Source of the DNA: CAYMLL01 sp964390645 | Lineage (GTDB): Bacteria > Planctomycetota > UBA8108 | Direction: 5' to 3' | Assembly: GCA_964390645.1 (NCBI GenBank) | Contig: CAYMLL010000241.1 | Span: 1 to 12,085 of the forward strand | Length of the DNA: 12,085 bases | In this document: one piece after another, positions 11,642-12,085 of the stretch | Numbering within the stretch: position 1 is the stretch's first letter | Layout of the letters: every line of letters starts with the position of its first letter | Translations under genes and position numbers: made by a program | The notes under the pieces: model-generated | Database searches by the model: none | Seen by the model: only the letters and a program-made list of their open reading frames with translations | What the model was told of the DNA's origin: nothing

Positions 11642-11997
11642 GGGGGCGACCAGGATTCGACCGGATTGCGGAAGCGTGGGTTGCAGGACGAGGTTGTCAG
11701 GAGGCCTCGTAAAACACCTGGCGACAACTCAGTTGGCAACACCAACTACGCACTGGCTGCTTAAATAGTGGCCCTGCCACCGGCTTCTCCGCCTTTCGGA
11801 GGTCGGATGGCAGCCATACAGAGAGGCTGGTCCCCGAGCCGTGCCCGCGGGCGAGGGGACGAGAATCACAGAGGGCTGGTCCTCGAGGATCCTGTCTCCC
11901 GGAGCCGAGAGGACGAGAACCAAAAGAGAGACTATTCCTGTAGAAGCTCACGCGGAAGGATCTCGGGACGGGGGTTCGATTCCCCCCGCCTCCACCA
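11642..11997 (+). ncRNA. ssrA: Transfer-messenger RNA (tmRNA)
   Basis: tmRNA rescues stalled ribosomes with SmpB and tags the unfinished protein for proteolysis. The 5' end GGGGGCGACCAGGATTCGAC is the standard bacterial start. GGGGGCG (11642-11648) pairs with CGCCTCC (11987-11993, one G-U), followed by A and an encoded CCA (11995-11997). The T-arm is GGGGG-TTCGATT-CCCCC (11970-11986). Helix P2 is visible as GCGTG (11674-11678) with CACGC (11949-11953) and CAGG (11684-11687) with CCTG (11937-11940). The tag frame at 11735-11764 reads GGC AAC ACC AAC TAC GCA CTG GCT GCT TAA, giving tag GNTNYALAA with the usual ALAA degron. The required A is at -4 from the GGC resume codon. Two similar hairpins, presumed pseudoknots, follow (11830-11860 and 11879-11914). 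The length of 356 nt is normal. Confidence 0.97.
11735..11764 (+). other. tmRNA tag-peptide reading frame (GNTNYALAA)
   Basis: This is the internal message of tmRNA: nine codons and TAA. The resume codon is GGC (Gly). The base at -4 is A (11731), as in other tmRNAs, whereas starting one codon later would put T there. The end YALAA-stop matches the widespread bacterial tag terminus recognised by ClpXP and similar proteases. Confidence 0.9.
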
Positions 11998-12000
11998 TCA

Positions 12001-12036
12001 CCCCGCCAGCGGAAGGCTCTCCGCGGCGGGGTTGAT
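12001..12036 (+). terminator. First hairpin after ssrA
   Basis: CCCCGCC (12001-12007) pairs with GGCGGGG (12025-12031). Past a bulged A, GCGGA (12009-12013) pairs with TCCGC (12020-12024), closing the loop AGGCTC. Only TT follows directly, so termination here would be weak. It begins three bases after the tmRNA 3' end and may aid 3' processing or termination. Confidence 0.6.
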
Positions 12037-12046
12037 ACGAACGTTG

Positions 12047-12069
12047 AAGGGCGCCCCTCGGCGCCCTTT
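12047..12069 (+). terminator. Second hairpin after ssrA
   Basis: AAGGGCGCC (12047-12055) and GGCGCCCTT (12060-12068) form a perfect 9-bp stem with loop CCTC. Three T residues, two of them in the stem, end the right arm. The left arm has only two A residues, so a bidirectional role is doubtful. It probably completes termination of ssrA. Confidence 0.6.
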
Positions 12070-12085
12070 GGCGTGTGTGGGCAAC

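Noticed and set aside
9829..11745. Minus-strand frame of 638 codons overlapping the DUF1501 gene
   Set aside because: Another frame of the same strand, extremely Arg/Pro-rich, running into the tmRNA gene. The DUF1501 frame has all the family motifs.
11697..11951. Minus-strand frame of 84 codons inside ssrA
   Set aside because: Lies wholly within the tmRNA gene on the opposite strand and has no similarity I recognise.
1..12085. A defence, toxin-antitoxin or biosynthetic system
   Set aside because: No gene in the window carries nuclease, reverse transcriptase, ATPase, toxin or synthase motifs that would support such a system.

Overview
The window looks like chromosomal DNA of a high-GC, diderm bacterium, most probably a member of the Planctomycetota. 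This is an inference from gene content: a Tat-exported DUF1501 protein with the planctomycete-style N-terminus (FCDG...PRRSFL), a secreted sulfatase with an added N-terminal domain and a C-terminal dockerin-like repeat pair of the DCDGSGLVNITD / DADADGELDITD type, and an Omp85/TamB outer-membrane assembly pair. No 16S rRNA or other taxonomic marker is present.

Layout. At the left edge is a 3 x 20 bp tandem array (1-60). Next, on the minus strand, is a gene for a Lys/Ala/Thr-rich, coiled-coil, single-pass membrane protein. It probably starts at a CTG at 816 rather than at the internal ATG at 579. Upstream of it are a tRNA-Leu(CAG) gene (964-1052, minus, CCA encoded) and that tRNA's strong intrinsic terminator (917-948). 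Divergent from the tRNA is a plus-strand operon of tamB (TTG start at 1202) and a tamA/bamA-like Omp85 gene (4649-6799), in the order tamB-tamA. In this sequence tamB is broken near its 3' end: the conserved C-terminal strand lies in another frame (4462-4647), after an extremely GC-rich stretch containing a 10-G run. Convergent with the Omp85 gene is a minus-strand sulfatase (6841-9234, GTG start), preceded by a small basic one-TM protein gene (9339-9578). A gene-poor stretch (9579-9923) carries a 14-bp tandem repeat. It is followed by the minus-strand DUF1501 gene (9924-11345), which stands without the usual DUF1549/DUF1553 cytochrome-domain partner inside the window. Divergent from it at the right edge is a complete tmRNA gene (ssrA, 11642-11997) with its own promoter and two terminator-like hairpins.

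How the parts fit. TamB and Omp85 would form an envelope-spanning machine for outer-membrane protein insertion and/or phospholipid transport. The sulfatase and the DUF1501 protein are exported proteins typical of planctomycetes that feed on sulfated polysaccharides. The tRNA and tmRNA are housekeeping RNAs. I found no defence system, mobile element, CRISPR array or biosynthetic cluster. The items most worth a second look are the membrane-anchored histone-tail-like coiled-coil protein, the broken TamB C-terminus, the sulfatase with an altered catalytic signature, the tmRNA tag and its duplicated pseudoknots, and the dyad lying on the tamB promoter.
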